Below are positions 8,642 to 17,185 of a stretch of 64,000 nucleotides of DNA, piece after piece (within the stretch, counting starts at the first letter, position 1; the number at the start of each line of letters is the position of its first letter). Made by a program: the position numbers and the translations under genes. A model generated the notes under the pieces. That model saw only the letters and a list, made by a program, of their open reading frames with translations. It did no database searches and was not told the DNA's origin. This DNA comes from Paraburkholderia hiiakae (GTDB taxonomy: Bacteria > Pseudomonadota > Gammaproteobacteria > Burkholderiales > Burkholderiaceae): the NCBI RefSeq assembly GCF_904848665.1, contig NZ_CAJHCQ010000001.1, forward strand, positions 124,001 through 188,000, in the 5' to 3' direction.

Positions 8642-10555
8642 TTAGCCAGCGCGCCCAATCAGCAACGCATTCGTGCGCTTCACGAAACTCGCCGGATCTT
8701 CCAGCGCACCGCCTTCCGCCAGCAGCGCCTGATCGAACAGCAGATTGCACCAGTCGCCGAAGTCCGCGCTATCGGTGCGCAGCGCCTTCACGAGCGGATG
8801 CTCCGGGTTCACTTCCAGAATCGGCTGCATCTGCGGAGCCTGCTGCCCCGCCGCCTTCAACATGCGCTGCAGATAGCCGCTCATGTCGCCCTCGTCGGCC
8901 ACGAGGCACGATGGCGAATCGGTCAGGCGGAACGTGAGACGCACGTCCTTGGCCTTGTCCTTGAGCGCTTCCTTCATGTGCTCAACGAGCGGCTTGAGTT
9001 CCTCGCTCACCTTTTCCTGCTGCTGCTTTTCCTCGTCGTTGAGCGCGCCGAGGTCAAGGTCGCCGCGCGCCACGCTCGCAAGCGGCTTGCCGTCGAACTC
9101 GTTCAGGAACGACAGCATCCACTCGTCCACGCGGTCGGTGAGCAGCAGCACTTCCACGCCCTTCTTGCGGAACACTTCGAGATGCGGGCTGTTCTTCGCG
9201 GCCTGCCACGTGTCGGCGGTGACGTAGTAGATCTTCGTCTGCTCGGGCTTCATGCGCGCAACGTAGTCGGCGAGCGATACGGTCTGCTCGTTCATGTCGT
9301 TGTGCGTGGACGCAAAGCGCGCGAGCTTCGCCACGCGCTCGCGATTGGCGTGATCCTCGCCAATGCCTTCCTTGAGCACCTGGCCGAACTCGGTCCAGAA
9401 CGTCGCGTACTTCGCCTTGTCCTCTTCGCTTGCTTCGGCGTCCGTAACAGCGTTCGCCATCTCTTCGAGCATCGAGAGCACGCGCTTGGTCACGCCATCG
9501 CGAATCGCCTTCACGTCGCGGCTTTCCTGGAGGATTTCACGCGAGACGTTGAGCGGCAAATCGCTCGAATCGACCACGCCCTTCACGAAGCGCAGATAGT
9601 TCGGCAGCAGTTGCTCGGCGTCGTCCATGATGAAGACGCGCTTCACATACAGCTTCAGGCCGCTCTTGTGGTCGCGGTTCCACAGATCGAACGGCGCATG
9701 CGACGGCACGTAAAGCAGCTGCGTGTATTCGCTGCGGCCTTCCACACGGTTATGCGTCCACGCGAGCGGATTCTGATGGTCGTGCGCGAGATGCTGATAG
9801 AACTGCTGATACTGCTCGTCGCTGATCTCGCTCTTCGAACGGGTCCACAGCGCGCTCGCCTGGTTGATGGTCTCGTACTCGTCCTTCGTGACCATCTCGC
9901 TCTTTTCGGCGTCCCATTCTTCCTTCTTCATCTCGATGGGCAGGCCGACATGGTCCGAATACTTCTGGATGATCGACTTGATCTTCCATGCGGAAAGCAA
10001 CTCGTCCTCGCCTTCTCGCAGATGCAGCGTGATCGTCGTGCCGCGCTGCGCGCGCTCGATCTTCTCGACGGCGAACTCGCCCTCGCCCGCACTCGTCCAG
10101 CGCACGCCCTCGGCAGCCGCCAGGCCCGCGCGGCGGCTTTCCACCGTGATCTTGTCCGCGACGATGAAGCCCGAATAGAAGCCCACGCCGAACTGGCCGA
10201 TGAGCGCCGCGTCCTTCTGCTGGTCGCCCGAGAGCTTGCCGAAGAATTCCTTCGTGCCCGAGCGCGCGATCGTACCGAGGTTCGACACGGCTTCGTCATG
10301 GCTCATGCCGATGCCGTTATCGTCGATCGTGATGGTGCGTGCGTCCTTGTCGACGCCCACGCGGATGCGCAGGTTCGGATCGCTTTCATAGAGCGCGCTG
10401 TTCTCGATCGCCTCGAAGCGCAGCTTGTCCGCCGCGTCCGATGCGTTCGAGATCAGCTCGCGCAGGAAGATTTCCTTGTTGCTGTACAGCGAATGGATCA
10501 TCAGGTGCAGAAGCTGTTTCACTTCTGCCTGGAAGCTCATGGTTTCTTGTGCCAT
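8642..10555 (-). CDS. htpG: Molecular chaperone HtpG (bacterial Hsp90)
   Basis: An ATP-dependent cytosolic chaperone of 637 residues, full length. The GHKL ATPase N-terminus shows [16 protein letters not shown] (about 30-45, with the catalytic Glu33 and Mg-binding Asn37), DNGIGM (about 80-85) and [11 protein letters not shown] with the ATP lid. The middle and C-terminal dimerisation domains follow, ending in LLIGRAG. The start at 10555 gives [12 protein letters not shown], standard for betaproteobacteria. Heat-shock control is expected from the family, but I could not identify a sigma-32 promoter in the 140 bases upstream. Confidence 0.98.
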   Translation of the reverse strand: MAQETMSFQAEVKQLLHLMIHSLYSNKEIFLRELISNASDAADKLRFEAIENSALYESDPNLRIRVGVDKDARTITIDDNGIGMSHDEAVSNLGTIARSGTKEFFGKLSGDQQKDAALIGQFGVGFYSGFIVADKITVESRRAGLAAAEGVRWTSAGEGEFAVEKIERAQRGTTITLHLREGEDELLSAWKIKSIIQKYSDHVGLPIEMKKEEWDAEKSEMVTKDEYETINQASALWTRSKSEISDEQYQQFYQHLAHDHQNPLAWTHNRVEGRSEYTQLLYVPSHAPFDLWNRDHKSGLKLYVKRVFIMDDAEQLLPNYLRFVKGVVDSSDLPLNVSREILQESRDVKAIRDGVTKRVLSMLEEMANAVTDAEASEEDKAKYATFWTEFGQVLKEGIGEDHANRERVAKLARFASTHNDMNEQTVSLADYVARMKPEQTKIYYVTADTWQAAKNSPHLEVFRKKGVEVLLLTDRVDEWMLSFLNEFDGKPLASVARGDLDLGALNDEEKQQQEKVSEELKPLVEHMKEALKDKAKDVRLTFRLTDSPSCLVADEGDMSGYLQRMLKAAGQQAPQMQPILEVNPEHPLVKALRTDSADFGDWCNLLFDQALLAEGGALEDPASFVKRTNALLIGRAG

Positions 10556-10698
10556 GGTCGAGAGTCCTCTTTCGTTGCAGTTCTAGTCTGACAAATGTGT
10601 GGCCGCGCGTTCCACGCAAAATCGCAGTCGCATCGCGGCGCGCCGCCCGCGCAGTTGGGGACAGACGGCGCCGGTTTCAAGAGTCGCCGGCCGCGAAT

Positions 10699-12204
10699 TC
10701 ACGCTTGCGCGCCCCCGCCACGCCGGGCCACGCCTTCGAGATAGTCGGCGAGGAACGCGGGCAGCGCCGGATCGCCGCAGTTGGCGATGTTGAAGCGCAT
10801 CCACGTGGTGGGCGACTGATGCGGCGAGAAGAGGCTCCCCGGCGTGAGCAGGAAGCCCGCTTCGTGGCCCGCCGCGGTAAGCGCGTCCGCGTCGACGCCG
10901 CTATCCGCCCACAGGAACATACCTGCGCCCGGCGCTGCGAAGAGGCGCAAACCGGCGCGCTCCAGCATGCGCGCCGCCTTGTCTCGCACGCCGTCCAGAC
11001 GTCCGCGCAGGCGCTCCACGTGGCGCCGGTAGTGGCCCTCCGTGAGCACGCGGTAGAGCACGCGCTCGTTGAGCTCGGGGCTCGTCATGCCGACGAGCAT
11101 CTTCTGGTCCGCCACCGCCTGGGCCACGTCGAGCGCGCTCGCGATATAGCCCACGCGCAGGTTCGGTGCGAGCGTCTTCGAAAAGCTGCCGAGGTAGATC
11201 ACGCGGCGCAACTGGTCGAGGCTCGCGAGGCGCGTGGCCGGATAGCCCGCCGGGCAGAGGTCGCCGTAGATATCGTCCTCGACGACGATGAAGTCATACT
11301 GTTCGGCAAGCCGCAGAATGCGGAACGCCTGCGCGGCCGTGAGCGAAGTGCCGGTGGGATTTTGCAGCACCGAGTTGATGACGAGCATCCTGGGCCGCCA
11401 CGTTTCTACCAATGCTTCGAGCGCGTCGAGATCCGGCCCTTCGGGCGTGTACGGCATGCCCACGAGCCGCGCGCCCTGCGAGGCGAAGCGCCCGAACATC
11501 TGGAACCACGCGGGGTCGCCCACGATCACCGTATCGCCGGGCTGCACGTAGATACGCGCGAGCAGGTCGATCGCCTGGGTGATGCCCGAAACGAGCACGA
11601 TCTGGTCGGGCGTCGCGCCGATCTCGAGTTCCGCCATGCGCGTCTGAAGTTGCTGGCGCAGCGGCAGGAAGCCTTGCGGCGAGCCGAAGCCAAGCAGTTG
11701 CGTGCCGCTCTGGCGGCCAAGCGAGCGCATCGCGCCAGTCAACAGTTCGCCATCCAGCCAGCGCGCCGGCAGATAGCCCAGCCCCGGCCCTTTTTCTGGC
11801 CGCGTGGATGTGTGAAGCATGTTGCGCAGCAGCCAAACCACGTCGATGGTGGGCGGTGCGGGGGCGGCAGCCGTCGTGGCGCCTTCCGGGCGCGCCGAAG
11901 CGCCCGCCGTCACCGACGCGCGTTCGCCGCCCGTCACGAGCGCAAGCCGCTCGCGCACGTAGAAACCGGAACCGCGCCGCGAGTCGAGGTAGCCTTGCGC
12001 GACCAGACGCTCGTACGCCTCGACCACAGTGAAGCGCGACACACCCTTGTCGAGCGCGAGCTTGCGGATGGACGGCATGCGCATGCCGGGGCGGAACACG
12101 CGCTCCTCGATGCGGCGGCGGCCCCACTGCACGAGCTGGTCGACGAGCGTGAGCGTGGCCGCATCGTGCGGGGCGGGAATCTGGTCTAGCGGTACGGAGG
12201 ACAT
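10699..12204 (-). CDS. MocR family regulator (GntR HTH fused to PLP aminotransferase fold)
   Basis: A 501-residue fusion. The winged helix at about 15-85 contains RPGMRMPSIRKLALDKGVSR and the wing SRRGSGFYVRERL. A class I aminotransferase-like domain follows, with QNPTGTSLT, VVEDDIYGDL and the PLP lysine in GSFSKTLAPNLRVGY. MocR proteins bind promoter DNA and use PLP as effector sensor; several control vitamin B6, GABA or taurine genes. The Met at 12204 follows GGGAGTC and gives a normal MocR N-terminus. It is divergent from a VOC / DMT transporter / aminotransferase series, the likely target, with repeated GTACCG elements between them. Confidence 0.92.
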   Translation of the reverse strand: MSSVPLDQIPAPHDAATLTLVDQLVQWGRRRIEERVFRPGMRMPSIRKLALDKGVSRFTVVEAYERLVAQGYLDSRRGSGFYVRERLALVTGGERASVTAGASARPEGATTAAAPAPPTIDVVWLLRNMLHTSTRPEKGPGLGYLPARWLDGELLTGAMRSLGRQSGTQLLGFGSPQGFLPLRQQLQTRMAELEIGATPDQIVLVSGITQAIDLLARIYVQPGDTVIVGDPAWFQMFGRFASQGARLVGMPYTPEGPDLDALEALVETWRPRMLVINSVLQNPTGTSLTAAQAFRILRLAEQYDFIVVEDDIYGDLCPAGYPATRLASLDQLRRVIYLGSFSKTLAPNLRVGYIASALDVAQAVADQKMLVGMTSPELNERVLYRVLTEGHYRRHVERLRGRLDGVRDKAARMLERAGLRLFAAPGAGMFLWADSGVDADALTAAGHEAGFLLTPGSLFSPHQSPTTWMRFNIANCGDPALPAFLADYLEGVARRGGGAQA

Positions 12205-12223
12205 GAGGACTCCCTGAACTCGA

Positions 12224-12304
12224 ACTGTACAGAGCACTATCGGGTCGATTGTACCGTTACTGTCCGCAGCCATACCGGTACATTTGATCGCATGCGTACC
12301 GGTA
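12224..12304. promoter_or_regulatory. Candidate MocR operator array in the divergent promoter
   Basis: Related elements recur in this gap: TGTACAG at about 12226, TGTACCG at 12250-12256, TACCGGTACA at 12273-12282, and CGTACCGGTA at 12295-12304. They form inverted and direct repeats around a GTACCG core. MocR regulators usually bind direct repeats plus an inverted one, so these are the best candidates for control of the regulator itself and of the rightward genes. Confidence 0.55.
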
Positions 12305-12395
12305 AGGATTCGGTAGAGGCGTCGACACACTGTTCCGGCGCGTGCTTCCGCCCTCTGCCTTCCGGCCCCGAGATCACTGCTCGCCCCGTCCTGAC

Positions 12396-13112
12396 ATGAA
12401 CGCCTCGCCGCTTCGCCTGGATCACCTCGTCGTTGCCGCGCGCACGCTGGAAGAAGGCGTGCAGTACGTGAGCGACGCGCTCGGCGTCGCGCCCGCGGGC
12501 GGCGGCGCGCACCCGCTCATGCGCACGCACAACCGTCTGCTCGGGCTGTGGGGCGGCGCGTATCTCGAAGTCATCGCGATCGATCCCGCCGCGAAAAGTG
12601 GAACAGGCAGCGGTGGAACAGGCAGCGGCGCGAACGCCCGCGCGCGTCTCTTCGCGCTCGACGATCCCGCCGTGCAGGCACGCATGGAACAGGGGCCGTA
12701 CCTGTCGCACTGGGTCGCGCGTGTCGATCCGCCGAAAAACCTCGCGCGCTGGCGCGAACAGTACCCGCAGCGCATTCCCGAGCTCGTGCCGATGACGCGC
12801 GGCGACTTCTCCTGGCAACTCACCGTGCCGCAGGACGGCGCGTTCCCGGCCTGGCAAGGCGCGGGCGACGGCATTCTGCCCTCGCTGATCCAGTGGGACA
12901 CGCCGCATCACCCGTCGCAGATGCTGGCCGACACCGGCATCGTGCTCACCTCGCTCACCGGTTTTCACCCACAGGCGCAAGCGGCGCGCGAGCAGCTTCA
13001 GTGGCTCGGCGCGACGCACCTGATCGCCGTGGAGGAAGCCCTCTCGCCCGCGCTCGTCGCGGAGTTCGAAACCCCGTCCGGTCCGCGCACGCTCGGCGCG
13101 CCGGCACGTTGA
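12396..13112 (+). CDS. Glyoxalase-like VOC protein
   Basis: A 238-residue protein that begins with LRLDHLVVAARTLEEGVQYV, the opening of the glyoxalase-like domain (PF13468 type), followed by HNRLLGLWGGAYLEVIAID with the paired metal-site strand. A second half-domain includes GILPSLIQWDT and HPSQMLADTGIVLTSL. The substrate is unknown. Residues about 69-77 are a Gly/Ser/Thr linker made by two perfect 15-bp tandem copies of TGGAACAGGCAGCGG at 12599-12628, an unusual in-frame duplication. I chose the Met at 12396 because the family starts just before RLDHLV. The DMT transporter follows after 22 bases. Confidence 0.8.
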   Translation: MNASPLRLDHLVVAARTLEEGVQYVSDALGVAPAGGGAHPLMRTHNRLLGLWGGAYLEVIAIDPAAKSGTGSGGTGSGANARARLFALDDPAVQARMEQGPYLSHWVARVDPPKNLARWREQYPQRIPELVPMTRGDFSWQLTVPQDGAFPAWQGAGDGILPSLIQWDTPHHPSQMLADTGIVLTSLTGFHPQAQAAREQLQWLGATHLIAVEEALSPALVAEFETPSGPRTLGAPAR

Positions 13113-13134
13113 TCCGTCGAGCGCAAAGTCCCGC

Positions 13135-14040
13135 ATGAAAGCACGCGAAACCCAAGGCATGCTGCTCGGCCTCGTCGGCGTCATGATCTTCAGCCTCACA
13201 CTGCCGATGACGCGCATTGTCGTCGCCGAATTCAATCCGCTCCTGAACGGCCTTGGCCGCGCGTTCGTCGCTGCCGTGCCGGCCGCGCTGCTGCTCGCCA
13301 TCCGTCGCGAGACATGGCCCACCTGGCCGCAGGTCAAGAGCCTCGCGGTCGTGTCGCTTGGCGTGATCGTCGCGTTTCCGGTGTTTTCCGCCTTTGCGAT
13401 GAAGACAGTGCCGGCCTCGCACGGCGCCATCGTCAATGGGCTGCAGCCGCTCGCCGTGGCGATCTACGCCGCGTGGCTCTCGCACGAGCGGCCCTCGAAG
13501 GCGTTCTGGGCCAGCGCGCTCCTCGGCAGCGCGCTCGTGGTCGCGTTCGCGCTCCAGGCGGGCGGCGGCTCGCTGCACGCGGGCGATGCGTGGATGCTCA
13601 TCGCGGTGGGCATCGGCGCGCTCGGCTACGCCGAAGGCGCGCGCCTCGCACGCCAGCTCGGCGGCTGGCAGGTGATCTGCTGGGCGCTCGTGCTCTCGGC
13701 GCCGTTCCTCGCCCTGCCGGTGGGCTGGCTCGCGTGGGCGCACCATGTGGCGCATCCCGGCCCCGTCGCGCTGAAGACCTGGCTCGCCTTCGGATACGTC
13801 ACGCTGTTTTCGCAGTTCATCGGCTTTTTCGCGTGGTACGCGGGGCTCGCCATGGGCGGCACCGCGCGCGTGGGCCAGGTGCAGCTGCTGCAGATTTTCT
13901 TCACGATGGCGTTCTCGGCGCTCTTTTTCGGCGAGCAGGTCGCGCCCTCGGCGTGGCTCTACGCAGCCGCCGTGATCGCCACCGTCGTGCTGGGCCGGCG
14001 TGCGGCGATCCGCACGGCCCCGGCGCCAGCGCGCGCATGA
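13135..14040 (+). CDS. EamA/DMT family transporter
   Basis: A 301-residue inner-membrane protein with ten predicted membrane segments in two EamA repeats; the first has PLLNGLGRAFVAAVPAALLL and the second GYVTLFSQFIGFFAWYAGLA. DMT carriers export amino acids or metabolites, and DMT genes are commonly placed next to MocR regulators. Here the neighbours suggest export or uptake of an amine or amino acid, but no substrate can be read from the sequence. It lies 22 bases after the VOC gene and 109 bases before the aminotransferase. Confidence 0.88.
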   Translation: MKARETQGMLLGLVGVMIFSLTLPMTRIVVAEFNPLLNGLGRAFVAAVPAALLLAIRRETWPTWPQVKSLAVVSLGVIVAFPVFSAFAMKTVPASHGAIVNGLQPLAVAIYAAWLSHERPSKAFWASALLGSALVVAFALQAGGGSLHAGDAWMLIAVGIGALGYAEGARLARQLGGWQVICWALVLSAPFLALPVGWLAWAHHVAHPGPVALKTWLAFGYVTLFSQFIGFFAWYAGLAMGGTARVGQVQLLQIFFTMAFSALFFGEQVAPSAWLYAAAVIATVVLGRRAAIRTAPAPARA

Positions 14041-14149
14041 GCCGGTTTCGCGTCATAATCAAAGGTTTTCGGCGGCATCCGGCGGTGTGTGATCGCGCCC
14101 CATGCCGCTGCTGAATCTGTCACTCGCCCCACCCCAACAAGGAGACCCC

Positions 14150-15349
14150 ATGGACCAGAGCGATCTCAAGGCCGCGCCCGCGTGGCAACTGTCCGAGCGT
14201 GCAATCAAGCTGACCAGCTCGGCGATTCGCGAAATCCTGAAGGTCACCGAGCGTCCCGAAGTCATTTCGTTCGCGGGCGGATTGCCCGCGCCGGCAAGCT
14301 TCCCGGCCGAGGAAATGCGCGCCGCTGCCGACCGCATTCTGCGCGACGATCCCTCGGGCGCCCTCCAGTACAGCGCGACCGAAGGCTATATGCCGCTGCG
14401 CGAATGGATTGCCGCGCGCCACTCGGTGGGCGGCGTGAAAGTGCGCGCCTCGCAGGTGCTCATCACCACGGGTTCGCAGCAGGCGCTCGACCTGATCGGC
14501 AAGGTGCTGGTCTCGCCCGATAGCCCCGTGCTCGTGGAAACGCCCACCTACCTCGGCGCGCTGCAGTCGTTCTCGCTTTACGAGCCGAAGTACGTCCAGG
14601 TCCCGACCGACGAGAAGGGCCTCGTGCCCGAAGGCCTCACGCCGGAACTGACGGCTGGCGCGCGCCTGCTCTACGCGATCCCGAACTTCCAGAACCCCAC
14701 GGGCCGCCGCCTGCCGCTCGAGCGCCGCCAGGCGCTCGCGGAATTCGCGAAGCACTCGCCCTTCCCCGTGATCGAAGACGACCCCTACGGCGCGCTCCTT
14801 TACGCGGGCGAACCGCTGCCTACCGTGCACTCGCTTGCGCCCGAGCATGTCGTGCATCTGGGCTCGTTCTCGAAGATCCTGGCGCCGGGCCTGCGCGTGG
14901 GCTACATCATTGCGCCCGAAGACCTGCACTTCAAACTCGTGCAGGCCAAGCAGGCCACCGACCTGCACACGCCGAGCTTCACGCAGCGTATCGTCTACGA
15001 GGTGGTGAAGGACGGCTTCCTCGACACGCACATCCCGAAGGTGCGCGCGCTCTATCGCGACCAGTGCGAGGCAATGCTCGACTCGCTCAAGCGCAACATG
15101 CCCGAAGGCGTGAGCTGGAACCGCCCCGAAGGCGGCATGTTCATCTGGGTGACGCTGCCCTCGAACATCGACAGCATGAAGCTGCTGGCCGAAGCCGTCG
15201 CGCAGAACGTGGCCTTCGTGCCCGGCGCGCCGTTCTTCGCCGACGAGCCGCAACTCAACAAGCTGCGCCTGTCGTTCGTGACGGTGCCGCCCGCGAAGAT
15301 CGAAGAAGGCGTCGCGAAGCTCGCGGCCCTGATCCGCGCGCACGCCTGA
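14150..15349 (+). CDS. PLP-dependent aminotransferase, 2-aminoadipate transaminase-like
   Basis: A 399-residue fold-type I aminotransferase without a DNA-binding domain. It has ISFAGGLPAPASFPAEEM at about 39-57, PNFQNPTG at 178-185, the Asp of VIEDDPYG at 207-214, the PLP lysine Lys242 in GSFSKILAPGLRVGY, and the Arg of LRLSF near the end. This is the LysN/MocR-aminotransferase subfamily, whose members use 2-aminoadipate, aromatic or branched amino acids. The start at 14150 has an AAGGAG site 6 bases away. The RidA gene follows after 51 bases, and the two likely work together, RidA clearing the enamine or imine by-product. Confidence 0.9.
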   Translation: MDQSDLKAAPAWQLSERAIKLTSSAIREILKVTERPEVISFAGGLPAPASFPAEEMRAAADRILRDDPSGALQYSATEGYMPLREWIAARHSVGGVKVRASQVLITTGSQQALDLIGKVLVSPDSPVLVETPTYLGALQSFSLYEPKYVQVPTDEKGLVPEGLTPELTAGARLLYAIPNFQNPTGRRLPLERRQALAEFAKHSPFPVIEDDPYGALLYAGEPLPTVHSLAPEHVVHLGSFSKILAPGLRVGYIIAPEDLHFKLVQAKQATDLHTPSFTQRIVYEVVKDGFLDTHIPKVRALYRDQCEAMLDSLKRNMPEGVSWNRPEGGMFIWVTLPSNIDSMKLLAEAVAQNVAFVPGAPFFADEPQLNKLRLSFVTVPPAKIEEGVAKLAALIRAHA

Positions 15350-15400
15350 AACGCACGGAAGGCTTTTCCCGACTCAACACCCGAACGAGGAATCTTGATC

Positions 15401-15865
15401 ATGGCTGACATCAACATCTACGACCGTCTCGAACAGCTCGGCATCACCCTGCCCGAGGCGGGCGCACCCGCCGCGGCCTACGTGATGAGCGCCCAGAGCG
15501 GCAACACGGTGTACCTGTCGGGTCACATCGCGAAGAAAGACGGCAAGGTGTGGGCCGGCAAGCTCGGCGAGTCGCTCACGACCGAAGAAGGCAAGGCCGC
15601 CGCGCGCTCGATCGCGATCGACCTGCTCGCCACGCTGCACGCCCACACGGGCGACCTCAACAAGGTCAAGCGCGTAGTCAAGCTCATGAGCCTCGTGAAC
15701 TCGACGCTCACCTTCACCGAACAGCACGTCGTCACAAACGGCGCTTCGGAGCTGATCGCCGACGTATTTGGCGAGAAGGGCAAGCACGCACGCTCGGCGT
15801 TCGGCGTCGCGCAGATTCCGCTTGGCGCGTGCGTCGAGATCGAACTGATCGCCGAAGTCGAGTAA
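15401..15865 (+). CDS. RidA family enamine/imine deaminase
   Basis: A 154-residue RidA (YjgF/L-PSP) protein. It ends in the family pattern HARSAFGVAQIPLGACVEIE at 129-148; Arg131 corresponds to the substrate-carboxylate Arg of RidA, and the conserved Gly near 114 (VTNGAS) is present. RidA proteins hydrolyse reactive 2-aminoacrylate-type intermediates released by PLP enzymes. The ATG at 15401 follows GAGGA with good spacing; a TTG six bases earlier is unlikely. It is probably cotranscribed with the preceding aminotransferase. Confidence 0.93.
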   Translation: MADINIYDRLEQLGITLPEAGAPAAAYVMSAQSGNTVYLSGHIAKKDGKVWAGKLGESLTTEEGKAAARSIAIDLLATLHAHTGDLNKVKRVVKLMSLVNSTLTFTEQHVVTNGASELIADVFGEKGKHARSAFGVAQIPLGACVEIELIAEVE

Positions 15866-15992
15866 ACCAAGCTTTAGTGACGTGCGCGGACCTGCGTCAA
15901 GGTCCGCGCACCTTCACGCAGTTTTCTGTTGCGCACTCGCGCAATCAGGCGCATCTTCTCGCGCCGCCCCTCCCCTCTACGATCGTCCCGCC

Positions 15993-16871
15993 ATGACCCA
16001 GCACAGCGTGAGCTTCAAACAGGTCGACGTCTTCACGTCGGTACCCTTCAAGGGCAACCCGCTCGCCGTGGTGTTCGACGCCGAGGACTTGAGCGGCGAC
16101 GAGATGCAGGCCATCGCGCGCTGGACGAATCTCTCGGAAACCAGCTTCCTGCTCGCCCCCACCGACGCGCGCGCCGATTACCGCGTGCGCATCTTCACGA
16201 CCAAGGGCGAGCTGCCGTTCGCGGGCCACCCGACGCTCGGCACGGCGCACGCGTTCCTCGAGAGCGGCCGCACGCCGAAAACGCCTGGCCGCCTCGTGCA
16301 GGAATGCGGCGTCGGTCTCATCGACCTGGCCGCAGGCGAGAACGGCGCATGGGCCTTCGCCGCCCCGGCCGCGCGGATCACGCCGCTCGCCGCCGCGCAG
16401 TTCGATGCCTTGCGCGCCGCGCTGCGCTCGGAAGCCATCGACTTCACGGCGACACCCTGCGGCGTCGATAACGGCGCGCCGTGGCTCGTCGTGCGCCTGG
16501 CATCGGCGCAAGCGGTGCTCGCGCTCGACGTCGACTTTGATGCGATCGAAGCCGTGGCCGCGAGCGTGGGCGCACACGGCGTGGCCGCCTACGGCCCGCA
16601 TGAGGCCGATGGCCCGGTGACCTTCGAAGTGCGCTGCCTGATGACGGGCCTCGGCAAAGGCGAAGACCCCGTGACCGGCAGCGCGAACGCCGCCATCGCC
16701 ATGCTGCTCGAACAGCAGAACCGGCGCCCTGGCGCCCGCTATACGGTGCGCCAGGGGACGGCGCTCGGGCGCAACGGGCGCGTGCACGTCGACTATGACG
16801 ATGCGGCGAAAAAGATCTGGATTGGCGGCCATTCGGTGACAGTCGTCGACGGGACCTGCCGGCTCGCCTGA
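15993..16871 (+). CDS. PhzF family isomerase
   Basis: A 292-residue protein of the diaminopimelate-epimerase-like PhzF fold. The N-terminal half opens with FKQVDVFTSVPFKGNPLAVV and has NLSETSFLL with Glu49 at the catalytic acid position of PhzF. FTTKGELPFAGHPTLGTAHA is the family signature, and the second half has GEDPVTGSANAAIA. Most genomic PhzF homologues are not phenazine enzymes and their substrate is unknown. I chose the Met at 15993 over longer forms because the upstream residues do not look coding. It may share a transcript with the aminotransferase and RidA genes, 127 bases upstream. Confidence 0.9.
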   Translation: MTQHSVSFKQVDVFTSVPFKGNPLAVVFDAEDLSGDEMQAIARWTNLSETSFLLAPTDARADYRVRIFTTKGELPFAGHPTLGTAHAFLESGRTPKTPGRLVQECGVGLIDLAAGENGAWAFAAPAARITPLAAAQFDALRAALRSEAIDFTATPCGVDNGAPWLVVRLASAQAVLALDVDFDAIEAVAASVGAHGVAAYGPHEADGPVTFEVRCLMTGLGKGEDPVTGSANAAIAMLLEQQNRRPGARYTVRQGTALGRNGRVHVDYDDAAKKIWIGGHSVTVVDGTCRLA

Positions 16872-17185
16872 CCGGCCGCAGTCCCCTTCTCATGCAAGGT
16901 GCATGGCCCGGCATGCACCGCTTCGCATCTATGCACCGCACATGGGCATCGCGCGCGTGTTGAGGTAACCCTCGCGTATACCCGGGGGACCGCAGCTTCC
17001 TTAATCATTCCCCAACCAGTAATATCGAAACATCGGATGCATGCCGCGTCCGGCGTTCGTTGCTCGCGCGCAATGCGCGTATTCCCCAGCCATCCGTTAT
17101 TCATGCCGCCGACTCAACCGAGCGCATCGTTGCCGTTCTGGCCGCCGCATCCGCGGTGCGAGATCACGCGCCTACGGCGGCCGCG
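16872..17185. other. Intergenic stretch with no gene
   Basis: About 310 bases between phzF-like and GGDEF-EAL genes. It contains a locally AT-richer patch (about 17000-17035) that could hold a promoter for the rightward gene. I see no RNA gene or clear hairpin terminator. Confidence 0.4.

Noticed and set aside
8627..10591. Open frame of about 650 codons antisense to htpG
   Set aside because: Shadow of the HtpG coding sequence; no domain and no ribosome binding site.
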